From Heloderma charlesbogerti (lineage: Eukaryota > Chordata > Lepidosauria > Squamata > Helodermatidae): DNA of 64,000 bases. Below, piece after piece: positions 12,375 to 24,600 of the stretch. A program made the position numbers and the translations under genes. Positions within the stretch are counted from its first letter, which is position 1. Each line of letters begins with the position of its first letter. The stretch covers positions 26,019-90,018 of the forward strand of contig JANEZZ010002883.1 of NCBI GenBank assembly GCA_026122225.1, written 5' to 3'. The notes under the pieces are model-generated. The model ran no database searches and had not been told where the DNA came from. It was given only the letters and a program-made list of their open reading frames with translations.

Positions 12375-14337
12375 AATCTTGGTCTCAGGAAGGATGTGAG
12401 ATATCAGAGGGAGTGAACAGGGAGAGAAAACAGGAGTTGGCCAGGGGCGTTCGGCAGGGGAGGTCAAGGGGGAGGCAGCTAATAATTTTTTTTTCATTTT
12501 TTTTAAATCCTTTTCTTGTAACCCACACTTCCATACCAGTCGGGCTGTGTTTTTAATTTCCAGTGAATAGAGGACGAAGCACAAGCTATTCCAGTACAAT
12601 CTGAAAGCGAGAAACATAAAGCTAGAAGAGCATCAGCAAGCTGAGGCAGAATAGGAAAAACTGCTGAGGAGAGGAAAAATGAAACAGGAGATACTCTTTG
12701 GAAAAGGGTGAGAATTAGAAGTAGAACAACTGGAAGCCACTCTAGACCAGTGGAAGCATTGGAACTATGGAATCATTTCCAGGTACTTGAGGATGAGAGT
12801 GGAGGACACCATGCAGAGGAAGAATTACAGGGGACCCCGCATGAGAACAAGCAAGAGGCTGAAGGTCAGTCAAACAGAGGCAATGAAAGCAAGGCTTAAA
12901 ACAGGAAGAAGAGATTACTAGTAGTAGTGGGAGACTCCTTGCTGTGTGGGATCGAAATCTAAGTATGTCGTGAAGACCCATGGACTCGCCTGGTAAGCTG
13001 TCTCCCAGGAGGATGGACTAGAGATGTGACTGAAGGGTTCCCTATGCTCATAAAGCCCAATGACAGGTAACCCTTTCTTCTCATCTATGTGTGAACAAAT
13101 GATACCAACAAGCAGAGCTACAAAGAAATCATGTCAGACTTTGAAGCTTTGGGAAGGAAACTCAAGAACTTTGGAGCTCAGGTAGTTTTCTCATCCATCC
13201 TTCCAGTAGTTTGAAGAGGGATAAAAAGGGAAAGAAAAATACTCCAGGTGAATGACTGGCTATGAAGGTGGTGCTAGCATGAGAAATTTGGAATCTAGGA
13301 CCGCGGGCTATATTTCCTGGCAGATGGACCAGTAGCAAGGGTCCATCAGGTGGATCCACAGTTGGCTACAGAATCGGACTCAAGGAGTGCTTATCAATGG
13401 GACCTTCTCAAACTGGGGATTGGTATCGAGCGAGTTGACACAGGGCTCATTCCTGGGCCAAGTGCTCTTCCACATTTTTACTAATGCGTTGGATGAGGAG
13501 ATGCAGGGAATGTTGATCAAATGTGCAGATGACACAAAATTGGGCGGGGTGGCTAATACCATGGAAGAAGTTAGAGAATTCAAAGTGATCTTGAGAGGCT
13601 GGAGCTCTGGGCAGAAAACAACAGAATGAAATTTAGTAGGAATAAATGCCAAGTTCTGCACCTCAGATAAAGAACCCAAATGCACAGTTACACGGTAGGG
13701 AATACTTGGCTCCAAAGGACAACAAGCGGGAAGGATCTTGGAATTGTTGTCAATCACAAGCTGAATCTGAGACTTCGAAATCACGTGAAGTACAAGTTGC
13801 CCTCTACTCAGCACTGGTTAGGCCTCATCTGGAGTACTGTGTCCAGTTCTGGGCACCACACTTTAAGAAGGATGCAGACAAACTGGAGAGGATTCAGAAG
13901 AGGGCAGGAAAGATCATTGGGCGATTGGAAACAAAGCCCTAATAGGAGAAGCTGAAAGAACTGGGCATCTTTAGCCTTGGGAAGAGAAGACTGAGGGGAG
14001 ATACAACAGTGCTGTTCAAGTACTTGAAAGGTTGTCACAGAGAGGAAGGCCAGGATCTCTTCTCGATCATCCCAGAATGCAGGACACGGAATCATGGGCT
14101 CAAGTTACAGGAAGCCAGATCCAGCTGAACATCAGGAGAAACGTCCTGATGGTTAGAGCAATATGACAATGGAACCAATGACCTAGGGAGGTGGTGGGCT
14201 CTCCCACACTGGAGGCAATCAAGACGAGGCTAGACAGCCACCTGTCAGGGATTCTTTGACTTGGATTCCTGCATTGAGCAGGGGGTTGGACGCAATGGTC
14301 TTATAGCCTCCTTCCATTCCTACAATTCTATGATTCT
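12375..14337 (+). mobile_element. CR1 LINE with large internal deletion
   Basis: The 5' part encodes the CR1 ORF1 region (SRPVEALELWNHFQVLEDES near 12745, then a degraded esterase-like region). At about 13340 it jumps straight into the reverse transcriptase region ([18 protein letters not shown], then [15 protein letters not shown]). The endonuclease and first half of the reverse transcriptase are missing. The 3' end is the CR1 hallmark 'attctatgattct'. Many stops and frameshifts are present. The same internal junction occurs in the copy at 27855-30682, so both descend from one deleted insertion. Confidence 0.85.
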
Positions 14338-14576
14338 AAGATTTTACCATCAATGCTCGTAACCTTCTGGGCCTCCTACACTGGTGTTGGAGGCACTGAA
14401 CTCCAGTTCCCCTGCTACTTCAAAGGGAGGTTTCAGAAATTAAGATTCGGTGATCATTCTTTGATCTCTTGAGCTGTGGCATCCCAGACAGTATATGCCC
14501 TTGTCCACCAATGTTGTTTTCATTTTGGTAACCATCCGCTCTCCAGTGTTATCTGTCTATCTTCTTGATGTGTTCA
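14338..14576 (+). other. Short remnant of intron 3 after the CR1
   Basis: Matches 30683-30895 of B and 62406-62640 of C. At about 14576 the match stops and L2 sequence begins. In B, the roughly 2.4 kb beyond this point contains exon 4, so this is the left edge of the deletion that removed exon 4 from copy A. Confidence 0.65.
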
Positions 14577-14757
14577 GCTTTTTTAGGAGTAGTTTGATTA
14601 CTGCCTCTTTTAAAGGGGCCGGCACCACTCCCTCTCTCAAGGAGGAATTTGCAACCTCCTGGACCCAGCCGGACATCCCCTCCTTGTTTGATTTAATAAG
14701 CCATGAAGGGCAAGGGTCAAGCACACAAGTGGTCATTCGGACTTTGCCAAGCTCCTT
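14577..14757 (-). mobile_element. L2-type LINE fragment (reverse transcriptase region), left part
   Basis: Minus-strand translation reads CVLDPCPSWLIKSNKEG and LREGVVPAPLKEAVIKLLLK, the conserved start of the L2 reverse transcriptase domain. The fragment is split by the hAT-like element at 14766-15557 and resumes to about 15693. Its counterpart in B is at 33371-33862. Confidence 0.75.
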
Positions 14758-14765
14758 GTCTGCAT

Positions 14766-15557
14766 TAGGGATGTCAGAAAATTCTGAGACGGATCTCAGT
14801 GAGGCCGAATGCCAGTGCATTCGGCCCACCGAAATCCATCGCGGAACAAAGCCCTCACCCCCCCCAACCCACGAAAGGCGCACGGGACAAAGTCCCCACT
14901 GCCCCTACCCCATGAAAGGCATGTGAGATGAAGCACTTACCTGCTCCCGTCCGCGCTGCTTTGCGAATGGCAGCCATCCTGCGGCCGCCATTCGCTTCCT
15001 CCTCTTCAAGTCCTGATAGGGTATGTAAATACTTATGTAGCCTATCACGACTAACGCAGGGACGCCATTTGCATCCCTGCAGAGGCCGTGATAGGCTATA
15101 CAAGTATTTACGTAGCCTATCACGGCGGGCGGGGGGGAACCCAGCGTATGCAAATGGTGGTGGCTACCGACATTTGCATGCGCTGGGGTTTTTTCCCCCT
15201 TGCCGTGATAGGCTACATAAGTATGTAGCCTATCATGGCAGGGGGAAAAAATCCCAGCATATGCAAATGGCGGTAGCCGCTGCCATTTGCGTACGCTGGG
15301 GTTTTTCCCCCTGCCGTGATAGGCTACATAAATATTTGCGTAGCCTATCACGGCTCAATAAAGGGACGCAAATGGTGGTGGCCACAACAGCCACCATTTG
15401 TGTCCCTGCAGGCAGGCGGATGGAGACAGCCAGCGGCTCCGCAGCTTGGATGCGGAGCAGAGCCAGCCAGGCAGGATTCCGGGGGGAGGGATGGAGTGCC
15501 TCCCTCCCACCGCTGATGCCCCTCAGCGGAGCAAGGTAAGGGATTTGTACATCCCTA
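14766..15557. mobile_element. Palindrome-array hAT-like element (copy 2), perfect target duplication
   Basis: Starts TAGGGATGTCAG and ends GTACATCCCTA. It is flanked by the perfect 8-bp duplication GTCTGCAT (14758-14765 and 15558-15565), and it interrupts an L2 LINE that is continuous in B near 33420. It holds at least four TGATAGGCTA hairpins (near 15017-15055, 15088-15125, 15202-15238, 15316-15353) alternating with AAATGG palindromes. Both ends carry a splice-donor-like GGTAAG (14936 reversed, 15535). Confidence 0.9.
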
Positions 15558-15565
15558 GTCTGCAT

Positions 15566-15963
15566 CCTCCGGCCTCAATAACTGAAAATCAGCCAATAAA
15601 ACGGGACCATATGGTGCTCTGAACACGTCTACCAATGGACCTGCATTAATGGTGGTGTCCAATTCATGACAAATCTGAGCGACTTTATCTGAGCCCACCG
15701 TCATTGCATGCACACGTTTTGAAGCTTCTCCATTTATTGCTGTTGCTTGTAATTTCTGTTATTCTGGGATTGCCTTTTAGTTTATTTCATTGTCGTATCT
15801 TTTCCCCTCCAGTTTTTAAATTGGCTTGAGTCCATATATAGTATAGGTGGCATAAACATTTTGAAACAAACAGACCAAAAACCTCCGTGCGATGTTGTGA
15901 TGCATAAATAGTGCTTCCCTGAAACAAGGACCTGGGATCCCTTCTATTTCATTTAGGTTCACA
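15566..15963 (+). other. L2 remainder and remnant of intron 4 of copy A
   Basis: 15566-15693 continues the L2 fragment. At about 15693 the sequence jumps to material matching 36515-36785 of B, which there ends about 100 bp before exon 5. A deletion of roughly 3 kb relative to B is implied. No exon 5 follows; foldback-element sequence replaces it. Confidence 0.65.
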
Positions 15964-16938
15964 AGCTGCCGCCACTGCGGCAACAACAACAACAACAACA
16001 ACGCGCGTACGCAAATGGCGGCGGCCATGGCTGCCGCCATTTGTGTTCCTTATTTTGGCACATCTTAGTCTACATCAAGATTTTAGGGATGTACGAAAGG
16101 GAATTACCTTGTCCCGCAGCTTTTTTCGCAGTGGGGGGGGGCGCTTCGCTTCTCCCCCCGAAGTTCATATGAGGGGGGAGTGTCTTCCTGCCTCGCCTGG
16201 CCGAAATTCAGGCTGGGGGGAGAGGCTTCCTGCCTTGCCCAGCTGAAATTCAGGCCGGGGAGAAGCGCCCCGTCTCCCCGGCCGTGAACTTCAAAAGAAA
16301 AGTAAAAAATAAAAGCCCCGTGAAAGGCTACGTAACGATTTACATAGCCTATCACGGCTAGATCTGCAAAGTCAGCCATGATAGGCTACGTTAATCGTCA
16401 CGTAGCCTATCACGGGTGACTTAAAAAAAAAAAAAAGTGCGTACGCTATTTGCGTTGCCTTATTTTCGCCGTAGTCTACGTAAATCTTTACGTAGACTAC
16501 AGGGACCAAATAAGGAACGCGAATGGCGGCTCCCTATGGGGGCCGCCATTATGTACGCACTTTTTTTTTTTTTTAAGTCACCCGTGATAGGCTACATGAC
16601 GATTAACATAGCCTATCACGGATGACTTTGCAAATCTAGCCATGATAGGCTTCGTTAATCGTTACGTAGCCTATCACAGGGGCGGTTTTTTTCTTTTCTT
16701 TTCTTGTAATGGCGGCGGCGGCAGCCGGTTGAAAGACCGGCTCCCGCCCCCGCCCCTGACGAAGACCTGCCGAACAGCCGCCCGGACCCGCCACCGGAAG
16801 TGACATTCGTGAAAGGTAAGTCCCATCCCGGGTGGGCGGGGGGTTGGGGGGGAGAATTTCTCCCCGATCCTTCGGAGTACCGAATGCATTGGCACTCAGC
16901 CCCCCGAAGTTTCGGGGAGAAATTCTCCCCCATCCCTA
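15964..16938. mobile_element. Palindrome-array hAT-like element (copy 3) preceded by a fragment
   Basis: 15964-16083 is an internal fragment with an AAATGGCGGC palindrome. At 16084 a terminus TAGGGATGTACG begins, and CATCCCTA at 16931-16938 ends the element. Hairpins lie near 16316-16357, 16376-16415, 16471-16500, 16586-16622 and 16642-16677. A donor-like AAAGGTAAGTCC is at about 16813. No clean 8-bp duplication is seen, so this is probably two elements or a rearranged one. It stands where exon 5 of copy A should be. Confidence 0.75.
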
Positions 16939-17480
16939 CACAAGACCCTGGAATTCTCCTCTTCTTTTCTGCTCCAAAAATTACAAAGATAAATCTGTAC
17001 GGACAACCGTAATTCCGGTGCCCAGCCATCTCCATGAATCTGCATAAATTCCATAAGAAAGGCTATATTTCCTAGCTATTTACGACTTTTTTCCCCTGCC
17101 CTGAGACGTGCAGTAATTCTTTCAGCGGAAACATTTCCTCCTCCTAGGGACTTCCCAAAAGAAGGCTGTCCTAGGTGTGCCTGAGTGATGCACTCTTCGT
17201 TTAAAGCATCACTGTTTTAAAGAAAGAAAAAAACAGCGTTGAAAACAAAAGATTTCAGTGTCTGCCTAGCCAGTGCTAGAAACAGTGGTGTTCCTTCAGG
17301 TCCTGTGACTTCTGTCTTGCCTTGTGGACCTTGGCCTGTGACGGATGCTTGGTGTTACTGAACCTTTGCTGTTTTCTTGACTCTGCTTATGGACTGTGTA
17401 AGATATCTGACTGCCCAACTATGTTTTGGCCTCTGTCTGCTTATCTGAGCTTTCACCTTTTCCCATTTCATTACCTTTCT
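16939..17480 (+). other. Unassigned sequence between V2R copies A and B
   Basis: No exon, RNA gene or recognisable repeat is seen, and no clear counterpart was found in the other duplicated units. It lies where exon 6 of copy A would be expected if the unit were complete. Confidence 0.4.
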
Positions 17481-18305
17481 GTATGGTTACTCCATCCGCT
17501 CAGAAATTGTAGAAATACTTACTGATAACAGCAATCAGTAGGTGAACCATGAGTCCCAGCACAACTCCTGCCACTGCACCAATTCTACCCCTCCGCCCCC
17601 TAGAGAAGGCACTTTGTGGCCCAGCCTGGATGCTCCCACCCCACCTCAATCAGCATGCATATGCAGGCAACCCCTCAGCCTTTTTAAACGGCCAAGCTCT
17701 GTCCCGCCTTGCATCCGTCAATATCTGAAACCGGCCCAGGCATGGGAGGCAGGCTGTGTCCTTTCAGCCTGCATCCTGCAATCAACATCAACAGTTTCCC
17801 TAGATTAGGGACGTCAGAGAATTCCGCCACGGACTCAAGTGAGGCCGGTTTCATTAGAATCCAGCACCCCAGAATTCGTGGCGGAAAGGCTTCCCACCCC
17901 CCGCCACCACGCGGAATCCCAATGGGACAGAGCTTACCTGAGGTGAATGCAGCAGCGGCAGCTCCAGCTGGTCTACCGGCCGGCTGCGGCTGGGCTGCTG
18001 CGGCCGCAAATGACATAGCGGCAGCCATTTGCATGGCTGCCTTTCCCGTGATAGGCTACCAGGTCACCTCCCCCCCCCCTCAGCTAATGCCCCAACCAGA
18101 ACCAGGTAAGGGATTTGTACATCCCTACTGTAGATGCATTATGTTCCCCAAGTCTCTGAAATTGCTTCTGTGATGTTAGCTTGGATGGCTTTCCTCTGGC
18201 TGATGGTTGTCTGCCTACACCTCTCTTCTGCCATGGAGAACTCTATCTTATCTTGAGTCGCGTGCGCTCATCGGTAAACCTGGAAGGTCACTGGAAGTAA
18301 TAATA
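17481..18305 (+). other. Duplicated spacer between V2R genes, with Helitron remnant
   Basis: 17481-17800 and 18128-18300 match 48780-49060 and 49600-49760 in the spacer between B and C. The piece near 18195-18285 translates to TPLFCHGELYLILSRVRS, matching the last helicase motif of Helitron proteins (HGQLY..LSRVRS). It is interrupted by the hAT-like element at 17806-18127. Confidence 0.6.
17806..18127. mobile_element. Short palindrome-family element (copy 4)
   Basis: 322 bp, starting TAGGGACGTCAG and ending GTACATCCCTA. Flanks CCCTAGAT and CTGTAGAT match at 6 of 8 bases. The left terminal hairpin has the usual layout, and donor-like sequences sit at both ends. Most internal palindromes are missing, leaving one half of a hairpin (cgtgataggctac near 18046). 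Confidence 0.7.
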
Positions 18306-18843
18306 TAGGGATGGCAGAGAGTTCTGCCATGGATCTTGGTGAGACCGAATGCCAGTGCATTCGGCCCCCCGAACTCCGTGGTGGAACGGCCACCCCCCCG
18401 CATCCCCCCAAGGACCCCCCCCAGGATGAGACTTACCTGGGGCGGATCTTCCGGGTGGTGGTGGCTGTGGCGGCAGCTTCAGCGGCGGCTGTGGTGGCTG
18501 GTCTTCCAAACGGCTGCCGCCGCCACCATTTCCAGTCTTGTTAAAAAAAAAAAAGACATGATAGGCTATGTAAAGATTTAAATAGCCTATCATGGCTGTG
18601 TATATATATAAAAAAACCACAACGTGATAGGCTACGTAAGTCTTTATGTAGCCTACCATAGCTGGGTGGGTTTAAAAACAAAACAAAACCGCGTACACAA
18701 ATGGTGGCGGCTAGGGCCGCCGCCATTTCCGTTCCTTATTTTGGGCGGAGCACAGCTGGTCCTGGAGGATTCCGGGGGGAGGGATGGAACGCCTCCCCCC
18801 CCCACCATCAACATAATCCATGAAAGGTAAGTGACTTTCGTAC
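18306..18843. mobile_element. Palindrome-family element (copy 5), right end truncated
   Basis: Starts TAGGGATGGCAG with the usual terminal hairpin. It holds TGATAGGCTA hairpins near 18561-18594 and 18622-18660 and an AAATGG palindrome near 18697-18730. The right end reads GAAAGGTAAGTGACTTTCG and stops before CATCCCTA. It sits about 820 bp upstream of the start codon of receptor B. Confidence 0.75.
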
Positions 18844-19663
18844 AATTGGGGGAAATCCTTCATTTGTATGGCAGCCACCATTTGTTGTTTGATCACTGGT
18901 AATCCTGACTTTATTTCTTGCGCATAAGGAATGAGGAAGATGTGGCCCTCCTGATGTTCTCGGACAGCAACTCCCATCATTCCTCCCCATGGGCTAGGCC
19001 AGCTAGGGCTGATGAACGTGCATTCCAGGAATACCTGGAGGGCCACGTGTTGCCAAGCACTGGTATGCATCCAAAGAGATGTTCTTGATCTTGGCCCTTT
19101 TGTGTGAGTTTTTTGCATACAGGCCAGGGCAGGATCACCTTTCCCCCTTGCCAACCAGAAGATGGAGCTGCCTGTGTGACTTCTCACAAACATGTTTTTC
19201 CCCAATTCTGCACCTTGCCTCGAGGCACTCAGAGAATCCATGAAGTTGCAGCTGTGAAGCTTGCTCTGATCATTATCATAAACATAGTGAACTATTCTGA
19301 GCCTTGCCAAAGCTCAAGAGATGTTTTGCTTTCTGTTTTCCTTGGAGACCAATGATGTAAACATCAGAATGAAAGGCAGCTCCCAGGACCCTCTTGCAGC
19401 GTGACTGAAAAGCTTGGTGCATAAAATATCTCCTTTGCTCCCGAGAGCCTGGGCTCAGACTTAGACAGGCCGAGATGGCCATGCCTGTGGTGTAGTTTAG
19501 TACACCACCTCCCATCGCTGCCTATGGCTCAGAATTGGATGTTGTTGTAAAGACACTGCAGCCTCGACCTTGCAAGACTTTTCTCACATCTCCTGATTAG
19601 CTGGCTGTGGAGGTGAAAGGAACAGTCACAAAGGAGGAACTGCAAGAGGCAGGCAGACCCAGA
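18844..19663 (+). other. Upstream region of receptor B, conserved with C
   Basis: Matches 50041-50920 upstream of receptor C almost end to end. Bases 18940-19065 hold an inverted-repeat type interspersed repeat with the motif 'caactcccatcat', common in reptile genomes. No open frame matches a known family. Because the region is retained in both copies it should contain the promoter and 5' untranslated sequence. Confidence 0.6.
19421..19428 (+). promoter_or_regulatory. Possible TATA-like element upstream of receptor B
   Basis: ATAAAATA lies about 240 bp before the start codon, and receptor C has ATAAAAGA at the same place (50678-50685). Position and conservation are the only support. A non-coding first exon could place the true promoter elsewhere. 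Confidence 0.25.
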
Positions 19664-19881
19664 ATGATACCGTTGCTGCTGCTGTTGTTGCTCCTGCTTC
19701 CTTATGCGGCTGGTCAACTGCAGAAGATGGACTGCCTGAGGACTCAGAAGAAAGGGCAAGAGTTAGGATCCTATTATTACCGGCCAGGAGACTACCTCAT
19801 CAGTGGAGTCCTGTCTTCACAGTATTTCATGTGCAACAAACCATACATTTTCTCTGAGTCCCCTTTAACCAGGGTTGTGAA
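19664..19881 (+). CDS. Receptor B exon 1 (signal peptide)
   Basis: The ATG at 19664 starts [18 protein letters not shown], a typical signal peptide. An in-frame ATG at 19607 would put 19 charged residues before it and is less likely. The receptor N-terminus follows, with the family motif [13 protein letters not shown]. The donor is GTAAGT, and two bases are left for the next exon (phase 2). Ten of 72 residues differ from receptor C. Confidence 0.92.
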
Positions 19882-20345
19882 GTAAGTGATGCTGATGATC
19901 TAATGCTTCCAAACCCGCACTGTGGTTGTCCCCATTTGCGGGAGACTGTCCATCTTTTCTTTGTATCTCTGGTCATCCCTGATATATTGCTCTCCTGACT
20001 TTTCCCACTCTGCACTTTTTGAAGAAGAATTCGGAGCTTCATTAAAGTGAAGGCATCATTTAGTTCAGTACGCTCATGTATGACTGGATCCATGGGGTTC
20101 CCTTGCATTGTTTCAGCCAAAAGAAACAGCAGCCTCTTTGCTTTTAAATGTTGTGATAAGACACAGGCTGGAGCTGGGGAGGTATTTTCTTGGGAGTGGT
20201 CCAAATGCAAATGTCCTCACAGAGGTTCCATCTCCAGAATAATTACAGGCCATAGTTTTAAGGCTGAGCATCTTTCTTCCTCTTCCACCACAGTACGTGA
20301 CTGTAAATCCTACTGCACTCTTTGGGATTTCCTTCTGAAGAAACC

Positions 20346-20386
<41 letters not shown>

Positions 20387-21632
20387 GGGTGTTAGACCCA
20401 TTCAAGATAAAATACAAGACATAATATCAGGGCACAGGGATACAGTTTCTTCAGTTTAGCTCATACAATCAGCTGAGAGTTTATATGCATGATGGTTAGA
20501 AAATAATTAGACACCTCTTTGTTGAGATATCTGACTTTTCCTAAGACAGTGAATGACCAATCTTTCCTCAGAATGCCCTGGGAATTAGTCAGCAGAGCAT
20601 ACAGCATATGGCCTCTCAAATCAGAATAAAAATTACAATAAAAGAGTCCTTGGGTCAGAGTTGCAGGGACTCCTGCCTTACACAGACACAATCTGCTTTT
20701 GAATGGAGTTTCCCAAAACCTCCCCTGAAATGCAGCTGTTGGTCCAAGATTAAGTCTTGCATGAAAGGATGCTTGATGGCCCTGTTTATTCTGAAGAGAC
20801 CTCAAAGAAGAGGGTGAGGTACCAGAACTAGGCAGCATCACATTCACATGGGGTCACTGGGGGAACAGGTTCTGCTAGGCAGGAGTGTAGTTCCTGTCAC
20901 TCAGTATCATCAAGTCTCAGATCAAGACTACAGAAGCCTGTGGTTGCTCCTGCGTTAGAAGAGATTCAAACTAAACACCAGTTGAGTTCATTTTGTGTTT
21001 TGTGCATAGATTCCCGATAATGGAGAAAAGGCTTCTGGGATGGTAATGAACCAGAGCCCGTGGTTACCTTTTTGGTGATCTGTTCATTTAGGTTATCAGA
21101 GATAGGAGAATTAAGAATCTGTATAATGTGTCTCCAAATTTTGTCCATCTATATCCGTGTATATCAAATATATGGTTGCAGATCATCAGCCCCGAGCTAC
21201 GCCTCTTGTGTTATTAAGATGTAGATCTCTTTTTCTCCCCCCTCCTCCCCCTGAATCTAACATGGCTTAAGACTATTAACATCCTTCATGCGATTAAGGA
21301 CTGGTTAATATTCCAGAATGGCTGAGTGGCTGGTGTGGAAATTCTTTTTTAATTGAATGCCGGATTAAAATGGAGTAAATACCTTGGAATGCCTTATAGT
21401 TTTCTGAGGCATAGTATATTCTACACCTTGCTTTTTTCTCTTTATAGTGCTGTTTCTCTCTCCATAGTTCACCAGTAGACCTGGAAATTTCATGGCATGT
21501 AAATGCTACACTTCTTCTGGCACCTGTAAAGTTCAGTAACATTGGTGAAACCATTCTGAATGATAGCCCACCCCTATTATGATTTTACATGACAGAATGA
21601 TTGTTTTTACAGAAAAGCCTTAACAAAAGAGA

Positions 21633-21676
<44 letters not shown>

Positions 21677-24600
21677 TGAGAGAGAGATTATCTATCTAAA
21701 TATAGACAGACAGACAGCTCGATCCTTGATCCTTGAAATCTGTCAACATCCCCAATGAAGGAATGGGGTATAAATATCTTTCCTTTCATCAGGTAAATGG
21801 ATATTCAATTCCTTGCAACATGGCTATGTTTGCTGCCCCTATGAACATCCAAAGCATTATGTGATGATCAGCTCTTCTGAGATTTAAATTGCATGAAAAA
21901 GAATTTGGAGGTATAAGAGAAGGAAACTGAGATTTGTTTTCGTTCAATGGAGAACGACAGCATGAGTCATTGAATTTTGTTCTTATTTACTGTTTTGCAG
22001 TTTCCATGATACAAGGTACTGGCACATCCTGTCCTTCTTGTTTGCCATTCAGGAGATCAACCTGAGCTCCAGGCTCTTACCCAACATCACCCTGGGCTAC
22101 AACATCTACAAGTCCTTCTTCGACGGAAGAGCCACCTCCTACGCCATGCTGCAGCTCCTTGCTGGGGGTGAAAGCAACATGCCACACTACAGCTGCGGGA
22201 GGAAGAATAACCCGCTGGCCATCCTTGAAGGGGCTGAATCGGACCTCTCCCTCCACATTTCCTCCATGTCGAGCATTTACAAAACCCCACAGGTGTGAAT
22301 GGGGAGCGGACAGGAGGCCAGGTGCATAGAAAGGGGAGCTGAGCCCTGTTTGAGCTCAGCTCTCGCTCTTCAGTCCCTGTGCCTCATGGGCATAATGGTT
22401 CTCTGGAGTGTGTGAACGTGAGTCATGGCAGTGGTGGAGATCTGGGATGGGAGACCGGGCATCCCTGGGTGCAGGGATGGCAGGAGACCATGGAAGCTGT
22501 ACAAGACAGCTTTCCATGTGATCCCCAGCCCAGTTCCTGCTCCTTCCCGAAGCCTCACATAGACATGTGGAAACGTCCATCTAAGGCAAAATGCAACACA
22601 GAGGGAATCCCCTTCTTTGTGCTGTTTCTGCCCTGCATTGGATCGGACATTGCCTCTGACTTCTGCGGAGGTCTGAGTGCCTGTCTATCTGTATAGGATG
22701 GCACCTTTAATCATGTCTTGAAAGGCTCTCTGATGCAGACGTTGCAGAAAACAGTAGTGGCTGACAGGAACGAGAACCCTCCCCAGCAGTTTTTGCAGCC
22801 CCCACATGACTACTGCCATGATTCTGCCCCAGAAGGTATGATGTCACCCATCTCTCTGTTGAAGGCACAGCCCTGTAGGGCATTTATTATTTCTTTATTT
22901 ATTTCTATATTCATTTCTGTAATTTATTCATTTACATCCATATTTCACTTCACATCTAGACAGATTCCATAGTGGTGAACAATAAAAGATACAAGATAAG
23001 GTAAAAGAATAAAAGTCCATGTTAAAAATTATTTTTTAAAGAAGAGAGAGAGAGTGGGAGAAAGAAAAATAATTACAATACAACTGGATTGTATTGATGC
23101 TGTGGCAGGTATCCTGGTCGCAAGTTCTTTAGCTCTTTGTACACTAGTAAATAACCCCTTAAATCTGACCTGGTATCAAATAGGCATGTAGTGCAGTTCC
23201 CACAGCAAAGGTAGCAGCATGCTGAAGAGAGTCAGCTCCTGACAACAGCCAAGTTCCTGAATTCTGAACAATTGCCAGCTTTTGGAGCAGCCTTGAGGGC
23301 AGCCCCACATAGAGTGCATGGCAGTAATCCAGTCTTCAGGTTATTAGAACCTGTACCATGGTGAACAAGCTACCACATCCAGGAGAGGCCGTAGCTGGCG
23401 AACCAGGTGAAGTTGGCAAAAGACACTCCAAGCTGCATGGGCCACGTGGGCCTGCAGGGACGATGGATGTAGGACTCCCCCCAGATTACCAACCTGATCT
23501 TTGAAGGGGAATGCAGCCCCATCCTGAAGAGGCAATGGCCCTATCTCTTGGACTTGGGAACCAGTGACCCACAGGGCTTCTGTCCTCTTCCAAATCCCCT
23601 CATGACAACTCCCAGTGAATTCATACAGATGTTGAGCAATATTGGGGACAAGATGGTGCCCTGTGGAACCCTGTACCTCAACTGCCAAGGGGTCAAGAAA
23701 TGGACACCCAACATTACTCCCTCAAATCAGCCCTATACTCTGAGTGAAACCATTGTAAGCCACGTCTTCCGCTGCCCTTCCCACAGCGTCGATCCAGCAG
23801 GAAACCATGGTCCATGGTACCCAAAGCCAATGCAAGATGGAGCAGAATTGGCAGAGTGGCATTCCCCCTGTCCCTCTCTTGATATAGATCAACCAGCAGA
23901 GCAACCAAGGCTTATTCAGTCCTGTAACCAGGTCAAAACCCAAAGTGGGTTTCTTTGGTTCTCAGGTGGCCCCTTGATTGCTTTAATTCTTGAATAAGGC
24001 TCCTGTGTGCTCCCCAAACAGAATCTAGAACATCGTTGGGGGCAGGGCTAAATCTACCCTTTTCGGTTGGCTCACATGAGGCAGCAAGCAGGTCTAACAT
24101 TCATTGATTGGTTCCTGCAGTGTATCACTCTACAGTGTTTTGAATGCGTGTAAAGGACCCCAGTGTTCCTCTTGGGCTGCACCACAAATGGAGCTTGAGA
24201 TATTTTTGCACTCCCCGTCCACATATTCTGCCTCATAGTGACAGGCATTGATTTAGATACTATTTATTTATTTATTTATTTATTGCATTTATACCCTGCC
24301 TTTTTTCCACTTTAAGGAACCCAGTGTGGGGCACATAATCGTCCTTCCATTTTAGCCAAAAATATTTCATTTTACCCAGAAAACAAACTGATACTAAACT
24401 ACCATCCCTTACTTTACTTTGCTCCCTAGATGAGTTACGGCATTGCAACTCCTGTTTCTAATGACAAAAGTCAGTTCCCTTTTGTCTACCGGATGACCCC
24501 GAAGGAGGAAGCCCAGTACCCAGGGATCGTCCAGCTACTCCTATTTTTCCGATGGACGTGGGTCGGTCTCTTTGCTCCAGACACTGAGAATGGGGAGAGG

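Noticed and set aside
14905..15539. Long open frames of about 148-203 codons on both strands (readings such as VIGYVN.YVAYHG)
   Set aside because: They are produced by the palindromic TGATAGGCTACGTAA arrays, which read as VIGYV..YVAYHG on either strand. The same peptides recur in every element copy.
24430..24432. ATG at the first codon of exon 3 of receptor B as a possible alternative start
   Set aside because: It lies directly after a splice acceptor, in phase with exon 2, and the other copies have ATC there. A start here would lack the signal peptide.
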